64,000 nucleotides of DNA from Marinirhabdus sp963793275 (GTDB taxonomy: Bacteria > Bacteroidota > Bacteroidia > Flavobacteriales > Flavobacteriaceae): the NCBI GenBank assembly GCA_963793275.1, contig CAWBZL010000002.1:496001-560000 (forward strand). Reading direction: 5' to 3'. Each line of letters opens with the position of its first letter. Within the stretch, counting starts at the first letter, position 1. This document shows positions 16,761-25,709 of this stretch, piece by piece. A program made the translations under genes and the position numbers. The notes under the pieces are model-generated. The model was not told the DNA's origin. It did not search any database and was given only the letters and a program-made list of their open reading frames with translations.

Positions 16761-16867
16761 AGTAGGTAGATTTTGGTACGGTTAAAGGTAGAAAAAAATA
16801 TGAATTAGTAACGTAATTGAGAGTTTTATGTATTTTCAGCTAACGTAAGAATTTGCAGCCTGAATTT

Positions 16868-18004
16868 TCACATCTTCTTAAAACGACGCCCCTTCCAGAA
16901 GTAACTACCCGAAAAACTTGAAATCACAACCAGCACAGTGATCATTGGATAAACAAAAGTGCTTCCTAAAAAGCTTAAAAAACTGAGAAAGGGAAACTTT
17001 TTTCTAAAAAATTGTGCGCTTTTCCACAGTAGAGAAAAATCGGTACATAGCTTGAAAAAAAACAAAGCTACTACAACATAGAATTGCTGCGGATACACAA
17101 GTGTTAAAACTAGTGAAGTTAGCAGTAACAAATTAAATGCAAAAACTACTAGTCCTAAAACTTTTGAAACCACACTCTGCTGTTTTGTGGTTTTGGAAGC
17201 CCAACGTACGCGTTGTGCAATTAATTGCTTCCAGGAGTTTACAGGTTTTGTAATAACAACAGCATTTCGCGATTTTAGATATCCAATCTGTTTTGGTGTT
17301 GCTTTTTTAAATTTTTCCAGTAAAAACATATCATCGCCACTGGCTATATGTTCGTTACCCGAAAAACCGTTCACTTTTTTAAATGCTTCTTTGCCATAGG
17401 CAAAATTGGCACCGTTACTAAGTACTATATTGCCCAGGCCAAAGCTACCTGCTGTTACCGCCTGTAAGCTCCAATTATCCAGTAGTTGGTAGTGTTGTAA
17501 AAATGAATTATTGACCTTATAATCCACGGGCATCGCTACACAAACAGGATTTTTGTGAATGATAAAGTCATTTAAAACGCGTAACCAATTCTCGTGCACG
17601 CTACAATCTGCATCTGTAGTGAGGATCCACGGGTGTTGTGCGGCTTCAATTGCTAACGTAATTGCTGTTTTTTTTGGGGAAGGTTGGTTGGGTATATTCT
17701 GTAGTATTTGAAAGTTCAGGGTGCTTTTTTTTAGTTTTTCTGAAATGACTTCTTCTGAAATATCTGTGGAGGCGTCATTCACAAAAATTAGTTCAAAATA
17801 GCTTTTGGGATATTTTATTTGCTGAAGGGATTGTACTAATACCGAAAGATTTTCAGCTTCATTTCTAAAAGGAATCACAAGGGAGAATTTTGTTTTAGGA
17901 GCGTTATCAGCTACCGAAAAGTAAGAAACCCTGTCGTACCCAACACGAAGTAATACAATTGCAAAGAAATAGCAAAGAACAATTATAAACCCAACCCAGA
18001 TCAT
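16868..18004 (-). CDS. membrane glycosyltransferase, family 2
   Basis: The protein has an N-terminal membrane segment, a GT2 catalytic domain and three C-terminal membrane segments. Catalytic features visible are FVNDAST, TTDADC (the DxD-like metal-binding site) and QRVRW, the QxxRW motif of processive GT2 enzymes. It probably transfers sugars from a nucleotide donor to a lipid or polysaccharide at the cytoplasmic membrane; the product is unknown. It overlaps the upstream flippase-like gene by 4 bases, so the two are an operon. This pairing of a GT2 with a UPF0104 protein is common in Flavobacteriia. Confidence 0.88.
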   Translation of the reverse strand: MIWVGFIIVLCYFFAIVLLRVGYDRVSYFSVADNAPKTKFSLVIPFRNEAENLSVLVQSLQQIKYPKSYFELIFVNDASTDISEEVISEKLKKSTLNFQILQNIPNQPSPKKTAITLAIEAAQHPWILTTDADCSVHENWLRVLNDFIIHKNPVCVAMPVDYKVNNSFLQHYQLLDNWSLQAVTAGSFGLGNIVLSNGANFAYGKEAFKKVNGFSGNEHIASGDDMFLLEKFKKATPKQIGYLKSRNAVVITKPVNSWKQLIAQRVRWASKTTKQQSVVSKVLGLVVFAFNLLLLTSLVLTLVYPQQFYVVVALFFFKLCTDFSLLWKSAQFFRKKFPFLSFLSFLGSTFVYPMITVLVVISSFSGSYFWKGRRFKKM

Positions 18005-18945
18005 GAATATTTCGGTTTAAAGGTGAGAATAAAATAACTGCCAATGAGTGCAGGAAGGACCGTATTTAAAAGCCACATTATAAATACGGTAGAAAGGACA
18101 GCAATGTCTGAAACACCCAAAAATGAAAACAACCAAACAGCCACGCCACCACGTATTACAACGTCCATAATAAAAAAAGAGGGAACTATGGAGACTAAAA
18201 AGTACATAGTAAAAATAAGGACAGCAGCATCTTTAAATAACATAGAAGCATCAAAAATGTGCAAAAGTTGATAAAACAAAAAGCTAAAAACCAGATACCT
18301 ACCCACGGAGAGTGCTATAAGTTTCAGTTTTATGATGAACGTTATTTTTTTTAATTTTTTCCAGAGATTTTCAAGGGAGAGCCCTTTAAATCCCAATTGT
18401 TTTTTCCGGTAGATTAAGCCTAAAACAAACAGTAGTACTACCATTGCCGGTAAAATAACAATCCTGGTTAGAGCAATGGAAATGCTAAACTTCCCAATAA
18501 AATAAAACAAAGCAGGCACACCAAACAATACAGTCACGGCCATTTGCGAGCTACTATGCATAAAGTTCAGGAAGAGTATTTTTTTTCTGTGTTTTGGTTT
18601 AAAATAAAGAGCCTTTGCGCCGTATTCTCCAATCCTGTTTGGCGTGATAAGCGATGCTGTTAAGGAGCCTAAAGATTGTTGGATTGCCTCTTTAAATTTC
18701 AAAGGAAACCAGGTGTTTACACTCACTTTCCATTTATAAATTTCCAGCATCCAGTTTACTGCTGCAAGTACAATAAATAAAAGCCAATAAGTACCATTAC
18801 CAAGTTGGAAAGTACTCGTGAAGTTCTCTAGTACTGCAACCTGTTCATCTCTTATTTTTACAAAGATATAGCCCAGCGCCAACACAAGTACTAAAACCTT
18901 TAGGGCAACGAGCCAATATTGCTTAGATTTGTGAGAAGCCATCAT
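18001..18945 (-). CDS. lysylphosphatidylglycerol synthase/flippase-like (UPF0104) membrane protein
   Basis: The protein has about eight membrane segments with family motifs such as LTPNRIGEYGAKALYFKP (the conserved PxxxGE-type loop) and SIVPSFFIMDVVIRGG near the C-terminus. It resembles the membrane part of MprF and the AglD/UPF0104 family. These flip or translocate lipids or lipid-linked sugars, which suits the coupled GT2 gene. I prefer the start at 18945 or 18942 (MMASHKSKQYW). An extension to 19008 adds a weak, aromatic-rich N-terminus that the family does not normally have. Confidence 0.8.
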   Translation of the reverse strand: MMASHKSKQYWLVALKVLVLVLALGYIFVKIRDEQVAVLENFTSTFQLGNGTYWLLFIVLAAVNWMLEIYKWKVSVNTWFPLKFKEAIQQSLGSLTASLITPNRIGEYGAKALYFKPKHRKKILFLNFMHSSSQMAVTVLFGVPALFYFIGKFSISIALTRIVILPAMVVLLFVLGLIYRKKQLGFKGLSLENLWKKLKKITFIIKLKLIALSVGRYLVFSFLFYQLLHIFDASMLFKDAAVLIFTMYFLVSIVPSFFIMDVVIRGGVAVWLFSFLGVSDIAVLSTVFIMWLLNTVLPALIGSYFILTFKPKYS

Positions 18946-19110
18946 GGAGTACGAAAGTAGTGAAACCCGCTTAAAACCGAAACCGAAATTGAAGCTTAAA
19001 AGACTCACGACTAAAAGGGACGTTTTACTAGAAAAATTCTACTTCGGGATTAAGAGAACAAATAAAACTACAATTAAGTTAAATAGTTCCCGCTCAAAAA
19101 GGAAAAATTA

Positions 19111-19680
19111 GTGAACAAAAAAAGAACACATACTGAAAAAATAATCCTGGGAATAGATCCGGGAACTACTATAATGGGTTTCGGATTAATAAAAGTAGTG
19201 GGTAAAAAGATGGAGTTTTTGCAATTAAACGAGTTGCAGCTCTCCAAATACGATGACCATTACAAACGCCTGCGTCTTATTTTTGAACGTACCATAGAGC
19301 TTATAGACACGCACCACCCGGATCACATTGCTATTGAAGCACCTTTTTTTGGAAAAAACGTACAATCTATGCTCAAGTTGGGAAGAGCGCAGGGTGTAGC
19401 CATGGCTGCAGGACTCTCCCGCCAGATCCCAATTACCGAATATTCCCCAAAAAAGATAAAAATGGCGATCACCGGTAGCGGAAACGCCAGTAAAGAACAG
19501 GTGGCAAAAATGCTGCAAAGTACATTAGGACTTAAAGAACTTCCAAAAAATCTGGATAGCACAGATGGGCTCGCCGCGGCTGTGTGTCATTTTTATAATG
19601 ATGGCCGTATTGAAGTAGGTAAAAGCTACAGTGGCTGGGCGGCTTTTGTAAAGCAAAACGAAAAACGAATTGATAAATAA
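19111..19680 (+). CDS. ruvC: Holliday junction resolvase RuvC
   Basis: RuvC cleaves Holliday junctions made by recombination, with RuvAB. Catalytic acidic residues are visible: D16 in GIDPGTT, E in IAIEAPFFG, and the DGLAAAVCHFY segment near the C-terminus. The GTG start at 19111 gives 189 residues, close to the family norm with a slightly long N-terminus. A TTG or internal start would cut the conserved IILGIDPG strand. It is followed 58 bases later by hemW. Confidence 0.95.
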   Translation: MNKKRTHTEKIILGIDPGTTIMGFGLIKVVGKKMEFLQLNELQLSKYDDHYKRLRLIFERTIELIDTHHPDHIAIEAPFFGKNVQSMLKLGRAQGVAMAAGLSRQIPITEYSPKKIKMAITGSGNASKEQVAKMLQSTLGLKELPKNLDSTDGLAAAVCHFYNDGRIEVGKSYSGWAAFVKQNEKRIDK

Positions 19681-19738
19681 AAAATAAGTTGTTGCAGTGG
19701 GTATTAAATATCGCTAAGCTGCCATTAAAAACTAAAAA

Positions 19739-20872
19739 ATGAGCGGCGTATATATCCACATTCCTTTTTGTAAGCAAGCGTGCCATTACTGCGATTTTCA
19801 TTTTTCTACATCGCTTAAAAAGAAAGATGCGTTAATAAAAGCATTGGTCAGGGAAATACAACTTCGGAAAGAAGAGCTGGATGGAACGGTGGAAACTATC
19901 TATTTTGGTGGCGGAACACCGTCTCTACTATCAGGTGAGGAATTAACACTATTGGTTGCTGAAGTATACACAAATTTTAAAGTTTCCGAAGCACCCGAAA
20001 TCACTTTGGAAGCAAATCCAGACGATTTGTCTACCGCACTGATTAACCAATTAACCAATTCGCCCATAAACCGCCTTTCCATTGGTGTACAATCTTTTTT
20101 TGAAGAAGATTTAAAATTAATGAACCGTGCTCATAGTGCCGAAGAAGCCTTACAGAGCATACAGTTGGCAAAACAACATTTTAGCAATATCAGCATCGAT
20201 TTAATTTACGGAATTCCGAAAATGACCAACAACAGATGGCTGGCAAATGTTGAAAAAGCATTACAACTAGACATTCCGCATTTGTCCTGTTATGCCTTAA
20301 CGGTAGAACCAAAAACGGCTCTGGAAAATTTTATTAAAAAAGGGATAGTCCCCCCGGTTGAAGATGACGTAGCACAGGAACATCATCAACTTTTACTGGA
20401 AAAAACAGAAGCTTTCGGCTATGAAAATTATGAGTTTTCAAATTTCAGCAAACCCGGTTGGCACTCAAAAAATAATACGGCGTATTGGCAGGGAAAACCC
20501 TATCTGGGAGTGGGCCCCAGCGCACATAGTTATGACGGTGATAGACGTAGTTGGAATGTAGCGAATAATTCGGTGTACATTAAAAAAATTGAAGATGGAG
20601 AGCTTCCCCTGGAGCGTGAAGTACTTTCAGAAGTAGACAAATATAATGAGTATGTAATGACGCGTTTACGTACAGCAGAAGGTATTTCAATGCAGGAAAT
20701 TTCAGCATTATTTGGCGAAAAGTATGAGGACTATTTGTTGAAACAGGCTTCCCAACATATCATTTCAGAATTACTTGAATATAAGAACGAACGGCTTACT
20801 GTTACAAAAAAAGGTAAATTTTTAAGCGATGGAATTGCAAGTGACCTGTTTTTGGTAGAATTGAAACGATAA
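19739..20872 (+). CDS. hemW: radical SAM haem chaperone HemW
   Basis: The radical SAM iron-sulfur motif is C11-x3-C15-x2-C18 (CKQACHYC), followed by F/DFHFS. GGGTPSLL and the IGVQSF segment are typical of HemW/HemN. The protein lacks the long N-terminus of true coproporphyrinogen dehydrogenase HemN, so the haem-chaperone assignment is preferred. It would insert haem into respiratory proteins in the cytoplasm. At 377 residues it has normal length. Confidence 0.93.
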   Translation: MSGVYIHIPFCKQACHYCDFHFSTSLKKKDALIKALVREIQLRKEELDGTVETIYFGGGTPSLLSGEELTLLVAEVYTNFKVSEAPEITLEANPDDLSTALINQLTNSPINRLSIGVQSFFEEDLKLMNRAHSAEEALQSIQLAKQHFSNISIDLIYGIPKMTNNRWLANVEKALQLDIPHLSCYALTVEPKTALENFIKKGIVPPVEDDVAQEHHQLLLEKTEAFGYENYEFSNFSKPGWHSKNNTAYWQGKPYLGVGPSAHSYDGDRRSWNVANNSVYIKKIEDGELPLEREVLSEVDKYNEYVMTRLRTAEGISMQEISALFGEKYEDYLLKQASQHIISELLEYKNERLTVTKKGKFLSDGIASDLFLVELKR

Positions 20873-20901
20873 ATTGTATCTTACCTTAAAAATTGAATGC
20901 A

Positions 20902-21648
20902 ATGCTTGCTACTATACATATTAACAATACTCAAAAAACTATAGACCTATCCAAACCTTTGGATATTTCTATTGCGTTGACGGACTCTCCAAAAAATCCG
21001 TTAGCCTGGTATCTGGACAAACCTTCAATAAATCCTGTGAAAGTAGAGGATTGGGTGGGAAAAGTGAGTGAGGGAGCTTCAGTAAATTTTAATAACATAC
21101 AGTTCAACCCGCACGCTCACGGGACACATACCGAAGGCGTTGGGCATATCTCTGAAGAGTTCCATTCGGTTCAAAAATCATTGAAGGCATTTTTTTTTAC
21201 TGCGGAAGTGATTTCAGTAACACCAGTAAATTCTGGGGAAGACCTGGTGATTACTTCAGAGCAATTAAAAAGCATGCTGAAAGGCAAAAAACCCGAAGCT
21301 GTTGTCATAAGAACATTGCCAAACACCGCACAAAAAAAATCCAGAAAATATTCAAATACAAATTGGCCTTATGTTGAAGAACAGGCAGCCAGATATTTAC
21401 GGAAATTTGGTGTAAAACATTTGCTTATAGACTTACCCAGTGTAGATAAGGAAAAGGACGAGGGAAAATTGCTGGCGCATAAAGCCTTTTGGGAATATCC
21501 GGAAAATCCTCGTTTAGACGCTACTATTACCGAATTTATTTATGTTCCAAATGCAATAAAAGATGGCTTGTATATTTTAAATTTACAAACGGCAAATTTT
21601 GTGAATGATGCGACGCCTAGCCGGCCGGTTTTATATAGATTTTTATGA
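20902..21648 (+). CDS. cyclase family protein (KynB-like metal-dependent hydrolase)
   Basis: The metal-binding motif HAHGTHTEGVGH matches the HxGTHxD-type signature of the cyclase/arylformamidase family (KynB), with E in place of the usual D. The C-terminal GLYILNLQTANFVNDATPSRPV is also conserved. The substrate is unknown, and no kynurenine genes are nearby. I choose ATG 20902; a TTG at 20893 is possible. It begins a compact operon that runs to the MutS-like gene at 25676, with overlaps or gaps of a few bases. Confidence 0.82.
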   Translation: MLATIHINNTQKTIDLSKPLDISIALTDSPKNPLAWYLDKPSINPVKVEDWVGKVSEGASVNFNNIQFNPHAHGTHTEGVGHISEEFHSVQKSLKAFFFTAEVISVTPVNSGEDLVITSEQLKSMLKGKKPEAVVIRTLPNTAQKKSRKYSNTNWPYVEEQAARYLRKFGVKHLLIDLPSVDKEKDEGKLLAHKAFWEYPENPRLDATITEFIYVPNAIKDGLYILNLQTANFVNDATPSRPVLYRFL

Positions 21649-21998
21649 AAACAATTTTAAAAGTAGAAGAGGTAGCATTATTCGCGCTGGGAATATTTTT
21701 ATTTGCGCAATTGGATGTTGCATGGTGGTGGTTTTTAATATTATTATTAGTTCCCGACATTGGGATGCTGGGATACGTGATAAATACCAAAGTAGGAGCC
21801 GTTACGTATAATGTATTTCACCACAGAGCTATTGCCGTTTTACTGCTCATTTTTGGCTACATTTATGGAAACCAAATACTTTTGCTTAGTGGCGTTATGT
21901 TTTTTTCGCATATAGCTTTTGACAGAATGTTAGGATATGGCCTAAAATACCCTGATAATTTTAAGAATACACATTTAGGACACATAGGAAAAAACTAA
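21645..21998 (+). CDS. DUF4260 family membrane protein
   Basis: The 117-residue protein has four membrane segments. Conserved residues of this family are visible, including PDIGMLGY, FHHRAIA and the C-terminal AFDRMLGYGLKYPDNFKNTHLG. Function is unknown. Its ATG overlaps the preceding stop (ATGA) and its last base is the first base of the next gene, so it is translated within the operon. Confidence 0.85.
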   Translation: MKTILKVEEVALFALGIFLFAQLDVAWWWFLILLLVPDIGMLGYVINTKVGAVTYNVFHHRAIAVLLLIFGYIYGNQILLLSGVMFFSHIAFDRMLGYGLKYPDNFKNTHLGHIGKN

Positions 21999-22612
21999 TG
22001 GAATTACTTTTTATAGGTTTGGCTTTTGGGGCGGTGATCGCATATTTTTTGTTTTTGAGGTTCAGTAAAGGACGTAAAAAAGAAAAGACCAAAACGCAGT
22101 CTGTTATACTCATGGAAAAAATACGGAGCGTCTGCAAATTCATAACTGTGGAAGGCGATTTTTCTGAAATTTACCACTATGAAAATGTCAAGGACAAGTG
22201 GTTAAATGTAGTATTGGGAAAAAAGAAAGCGCTGGTTTTAATTGAAGCAAAAGCGCACGTAGGGTTCGACCTTACCAAAATAAATATGGATGCAGATACC
22301 AAAACAAGAACTATCACTCTCAAAAACTTTCCCCAACCAGAATTACTTACCGTAGAAACAGATTTTAAGTATTACGACAAACAAGAAGGTTGGGCAAACC
22401 CCTTTACGGCAACAGATCTAACCGAAATAAACCGCGAAGCAAAACAACATATTATAGATAAAATACCCAGTAGCGGTCTTTTAAATGAAGCGTCTAATCA
22501 GGCCCTGGAGACCATTCAGTTAATGGAGAAACTGGTGGAGACTATTAACTGGAAGCTGGACTATACTGCGCTGGAAGTTCCGGAACTTCCGGCTAAAAAA
22601 ATTGAGTCATGA
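21998..22612 (+). CDS. DUF4230 domain-containing membrane-anchored protein
   Basis: One membrane segment at residues 2-20 is followed by a basic stretch and a DUF4230 domain (FITVEGDFSEIYHYEN, KKKALVLIEAKAHVGFDL). This domain is found in many bacterial anchored proteins of unknown role and resembles an envelope sensor or scaffold more than an enzyme. It overlaps both neighbours in the operon. Confidence 0.85.
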   Translation: MELLFIGLAFGAVIAYFLFLRFSKGRKKEKTKTQSVILMEKIRSVCKFITVEGDFSEIYHYENVKDKWLNVVLGKKKALVLIEAKAHVGFDLTKINMDADTKTRTITLKNFPQPELLTVETDFKYYDKQEGWANPFTATDLTEINREAKQHIIDKIPSSGLLNEASNQALETIQLMEKLVETINWKLDYTALEVPELPAKKIES

Positions 22613-23544
22613 AGAAAACCGATTTGTTGTTTGTACTGTTATTTGTTTTTATCGGAAAATCTTTTTCTCAGGATTTCGCTCAGGTAGATGCTACCATAAA
22701 ATTTTATCCAAATAGTTTTGATGAGGTTTCTGAACTTTCAGAATTTATTGCGCGCGATTTTAAGACAGATGAAGAAAAAATACGTGCTATCTACGGGTGG
22801 CTTATTAGTAACGTTGCCTACGATCCCGATGAATATGATGTGTATAATTACAGATTTAAAAATCATAGAGAGCGCAATGCTAAAGAAGAAATTACGCGCA
22901 ATAAAATTATACAACGTACGCTTCAGAAGGGTATAGCAGTGTGCGAAGGATACGCTATGGTATTTGAAAAATTATGTGAGTTACAAGGCATTCAAAACTA
23001 TTTGGTGCGGGGTGATATTAAAACCAGTTTCAAAGATATTGGGCGTCCGTTTCGAAAAGTACATATGTGGAATGTGGCCTTTATAGAAGGAAAACCGTAT
23101 TTGTTCGACGCTACGTGGGGTGCCGGAAAATACAATCAAAAATTTATTAAAGAACCTAGTTTTTATTGGTACAAAACAGATCCGGAATTGTTCATAAAAT
23201 CACACTACCCGGACCTGGTAGAAGATGCCTTTTTGGATATAAACATAAGCAAACAAATTTTTGCTAACCTTCCGCTGGTCATTAAGAAAGATTTGTTGGT
23301 AGAACAGGTTATAACACCAAAGTATGGAGTAATTTCTATTTCAGAAATTGGAAAAGAAATAGAATTTCAGCTTACAACGAAAGCGCCATCGGTGATATCG
23401 TATTCTTATGATTTTGGTAACAAAAAGAAATTGGTGGATTTTAAAACCAGTGGCGAGATGCTTACATTTCCGGTAAAAAAGAAACTAGGCAACCTAATAA
23501 TTTACTTTAATGACGAGCCGGCACTGGCCTATAAAGTTGAATAG
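22609..23544 (+). CDS. secreted transglutaminase-like domain protein
   Basis: A signal peptide (cleavage near GKSFSQ) leads a transglutaminase-like/CYK3 domain. The predicted catalytic triad is C112 (GIAVCEGYA), H152 (VHMWNV) and D167 (LFDATWG), so the fold looks active. Such bacterial proteins are often proteases or cross-linkers in the envelope. The C-terminal ~90 residues are a beta-rich domain of unknown type. It is in the operon; its start overlaps the previous stop. Confidence 0.87.
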   Translation: MKKTDLLFVLLFVFIGKSFSQDFAQVDATIKFYPNSFDEVSELSEFIARDFKTDEEKIRAIYGWLISNVAYDPDEYDVYNYRFKNHRERNAKEEITRNKIIQRTLQKGIAVCEGYAMVFEKLCELQGIQNYLVRGDIKTSFKDIGRPFRKVHMWNVAFIEGKPYLFDATWGAGKYNQKFIKEPSFYWYKTDPELFIKSHYPDLVEDAFLDINISKQIFANLPLVIKKDLLVEQVITPKYGVISISEIGKEIEFQLTTKAPSVISYSYDFGNKKKLVDFKTSGEMLTFPVKKKLGNLIIYFNDEPALAYKVE

Positions 23545-23904
23545 ATGAACGTTGAAGAATTTAGAAATTATTGCCTGAAAAAGAAAGGAGTTACCGAATC
23601 ACTTCCTTTTGGTCCGGATACCCTAGTGTTTAAGGTTATGAATAAAATGTTTGCGGTATGTGGCCTGGAGCGTACCCCAACACAAGTAAATCTAAAGTGT
23701 AATCCCGACAGGTCTGAAGAATTGCGAGCACAGTATGACGGACTTATCATTCCGGGATGGCATATGAACAAGCACCATTGGAATACTGTATTCATTGAAG
23801 ACTCCCTGCCCCCAAAATTAGTGTTGGAATTAATAGACCATTCTTACGAGTTAATAGTAGCTTCGCTTACCAAAAAATTACAAGCAGAGCTTTCAGCCTT
23901 ATGA
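23545..23904 (+). CDS. MmcQ/YjbR family protein
   Basis: The 119-residue protein matches the MmcQ/YjbR fold: FRNYCLKKKGVTESLPFGPDTLVFKV at the start, then KCNPDRSEELRAQYDGLIPGW-like and MNKHHWNTVF segments. The family adopts a CyaY-like double-wing fold and has been proposed to bind DNA, but its role is not established. It starts directly after the previous stop and overlaps the next gene by 4 bases. Confidence 0.88.
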   Translation: MNVEEFRNYCLKKKGVTESLPFGPDTLVFKVMNKMFAVCGLERTPTQVNLKCNPDRSEELRAQYDGLIIPGWHMNKHHWNTVFIEDSLPPKLVLELIDHSYELIVASLTKKLQAELSAL

Positions 23905-25676
23905 AGCAAACTCCATTACAATTTTATAAAACGCAACTGGAACAACACATCCAGACAGTACATCAGTTAAAAAAACAGTTAGCAATTTCAAGTGCGCTAC
24001 GTCTATTGGTTTTCTTAGCTGTTTGCGCGGGTGCCTACTTTGCATTTGGAAATACCCAATTGGTGATCGCCATTAGTGTAGCAGGAATTGGGTTGTTTGT
24101 TTATATGGTGACACGGCATAGCAAATTGCAATACAAACGGGATCTTGTAAAAGCCTTAATTACTGCCAATGCAACCGAAATAAAAGTCCTGAACAGAGAT
24201 TTTCACGAGCTCCCGGACGGTTCAGAATTTAAGGACCCGTCGCATTCTTTTAGCCAGGATATAGATTTATTTGGTCGTGGTTCTTTCTATCAGTATAGTA
24301 ACCGTACTGCCTTGCACATGGGCGCACAACAGTTAGCACATTTGTTTACTGAAAATACTATTGAAGAAATTCCAAAAAAGCAGGAAGCTATTAAAGAGTT
24401 GTCACAATTGGCTACCTGGCGACAACAATTCTGGGCCGTAGCTTCACTGGTTAAAATTGAAGTTTCATCTGCCAAAGTTGTAGATTGGCTTAAAAATTAC
24501 AGCCCTTTCGCTCCAAAATGGATTAAAGGTGTTGCCGAAAGTTTTTCGGTAATTTCAGTAGCGCTTATGACTTTGTATTTTTTTGAATTTGTTTCAGGAT
24601 ATGTATTATTTGGATGGTTTTTATTAGGTCTGGCAATAAGTGGTCGCTATCTTAAAAAAGTAAACGATCTATCACAGCATACGTCAAAGATCCAGAGCAC
24701 ATTTGAGCAATTCTATAAACTTATTCTAGCCATTGAAGGACAGGAGTTTTCTTCAGTATTGCTTTCAGAAAGAAAAAATGCTATTTGTAATACTCAAACA
24801 AAAGCTTCCACATCTTTAAAAAAATTCTCTAAGTATTTAGATACATTAGACCAACGTAATAATATGCTGGTGGGTGTTTTACTGAATGGTTTTATGCTGC
24901 GCGACATACGGCAGGCGTATACTATAGAGCAATGGATCGCAAGCCACAAGACCGAAGTGAAAACCTGGTTTAACACCATTATATTTTTTGACGCTTACAA
25001 TAGCCTGGCAAATTACACCTTTAACCATCCAACTCATGTCTTTCCTGAAATTACCAATGCTGACACTGTCTTAAAAGTTTCAGGAGGCGCACACCCTTTA
25101 CTGAATCCTGAAACGATGGTGCGCAACGATTTTGAGATAATTGAAAAGGAATTTTTTATTGTTACGGGAGCCAATATGGCGGGTAAAAGTACTTTTTTAA
25201 GAACAGTATCGCTTCACATTGTTATGGCGAATGTAGGCCTGCCGGTTTGTGCTACCTCGGCAGCGTATAACCCCATAAAGCTCATCACAAGTATGCGTAC
25301 CACCGACAGTTTAACAGATGACGAATCCTACTTTTTTAGTGAATTAAAACGACTTCAGTTTATAGTGAAGCGTATAAAAACAGATCGCTATTTTATTATC
25401 CTGGACGAAATTTTAAAAGGAACCAATAGTACAGATAGGGCAGTTGGTTCCAGAAAATTTGTTGAAAAACTGGTAGCAGGAAACAGCACAGGAATTATAG
25501 CAACGCACGATTTAAGCTTATGCGAAGTTTCCAAAGAACTCTCCCAGGTAAAAAATTATTATTTTGATGCACAGATCGTAAATGAAGAATTGTATTTTGA
25601 CTATACCTTTAAACCGGGTATCTGCCAGAATATGAATGCGTCTTTTTTGCTGAAAAAAATGAATATCGTGGATTAA
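23901..25676 (+). CDS. membrane-anchored MutS-family ATPase
   Basis: Two pairs of hydrophobic helices (residues ~28-78 and ~212-250) are followed by a MutS C-terminal ATPase. The Walker A is G423-ANMAGKST-431, the signature region reads TDDESYFFSELKRL, and Walker B is FIILDEIL. The N-terminal mismatch-recognition domains of MutS1 are missing, as in the flavobacterial MutS-related group. Anchoring in the membrane argues against general mismatch repair. I would call it a MutS-like ATPase of unknown role. It is the last gene of the operon. Confidence 0.85.
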   Translation: MKQTPLQFYKTQLEQHIQTVHQLKKQLAISSALRLLVFLAVCAGAYFAFGNTQLVIAISVAGIGLFVYMVTRHSKLQYKRDLVKALITANATEIKVLNRDFHELPDGSEFKDPSHSFSQDIDLFGRGSFYQYSNRTALHMGAQQLAHLFTENTIEEIPKKQEAIKELSQLATWRQQFWAVASLVKIEVSSAKVVDWLKNYSPFAPKWIKGVAESFSVISVALMTLYFFEFVSGYVLFGWFLLGLAISGRYLKKVNDLSQHTSKIQSTFEQFYKLILAIEGQEFSSVLLSERKNAICNTQTKASTSLKKFSKYLDTLDQRNNMLVGVLLNGFMLRDIRQAYTIEQWIASHKTEVKTWFNTIIFFDAYNSLANYTFNHPTHVFPEITNADTVLKVSGGAHPLLNPETMVRNDFEIIEKEFFIVTGANMAGKSTFLRTVSLHIVMANVGLPVCATSAAYNPIKLITSMRTTDSLTDDESYFFSELKRLQFIVKRIKTDRYFIILDEILKGTNSTDRAVGSRKFVEKLVAGNSTGIIATHDLSLCEVSKELSQVKNYYFDAQIVNEELYFDYTFKPGICQNMNASFLLKKMNIVD

Positions 25677-25709
25677 CGAAGTATAAATAAACAATTATAA
25701 ACCTTAAAC

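Noticed and set aside
18944..19111. 55-residue plus-strand frame before ruvC ending on the ruvC start
   Set aside because: It is highly basic, has no recognisable domain and overlaps the opposite-strand start of the flippase-like gene; probably chance.
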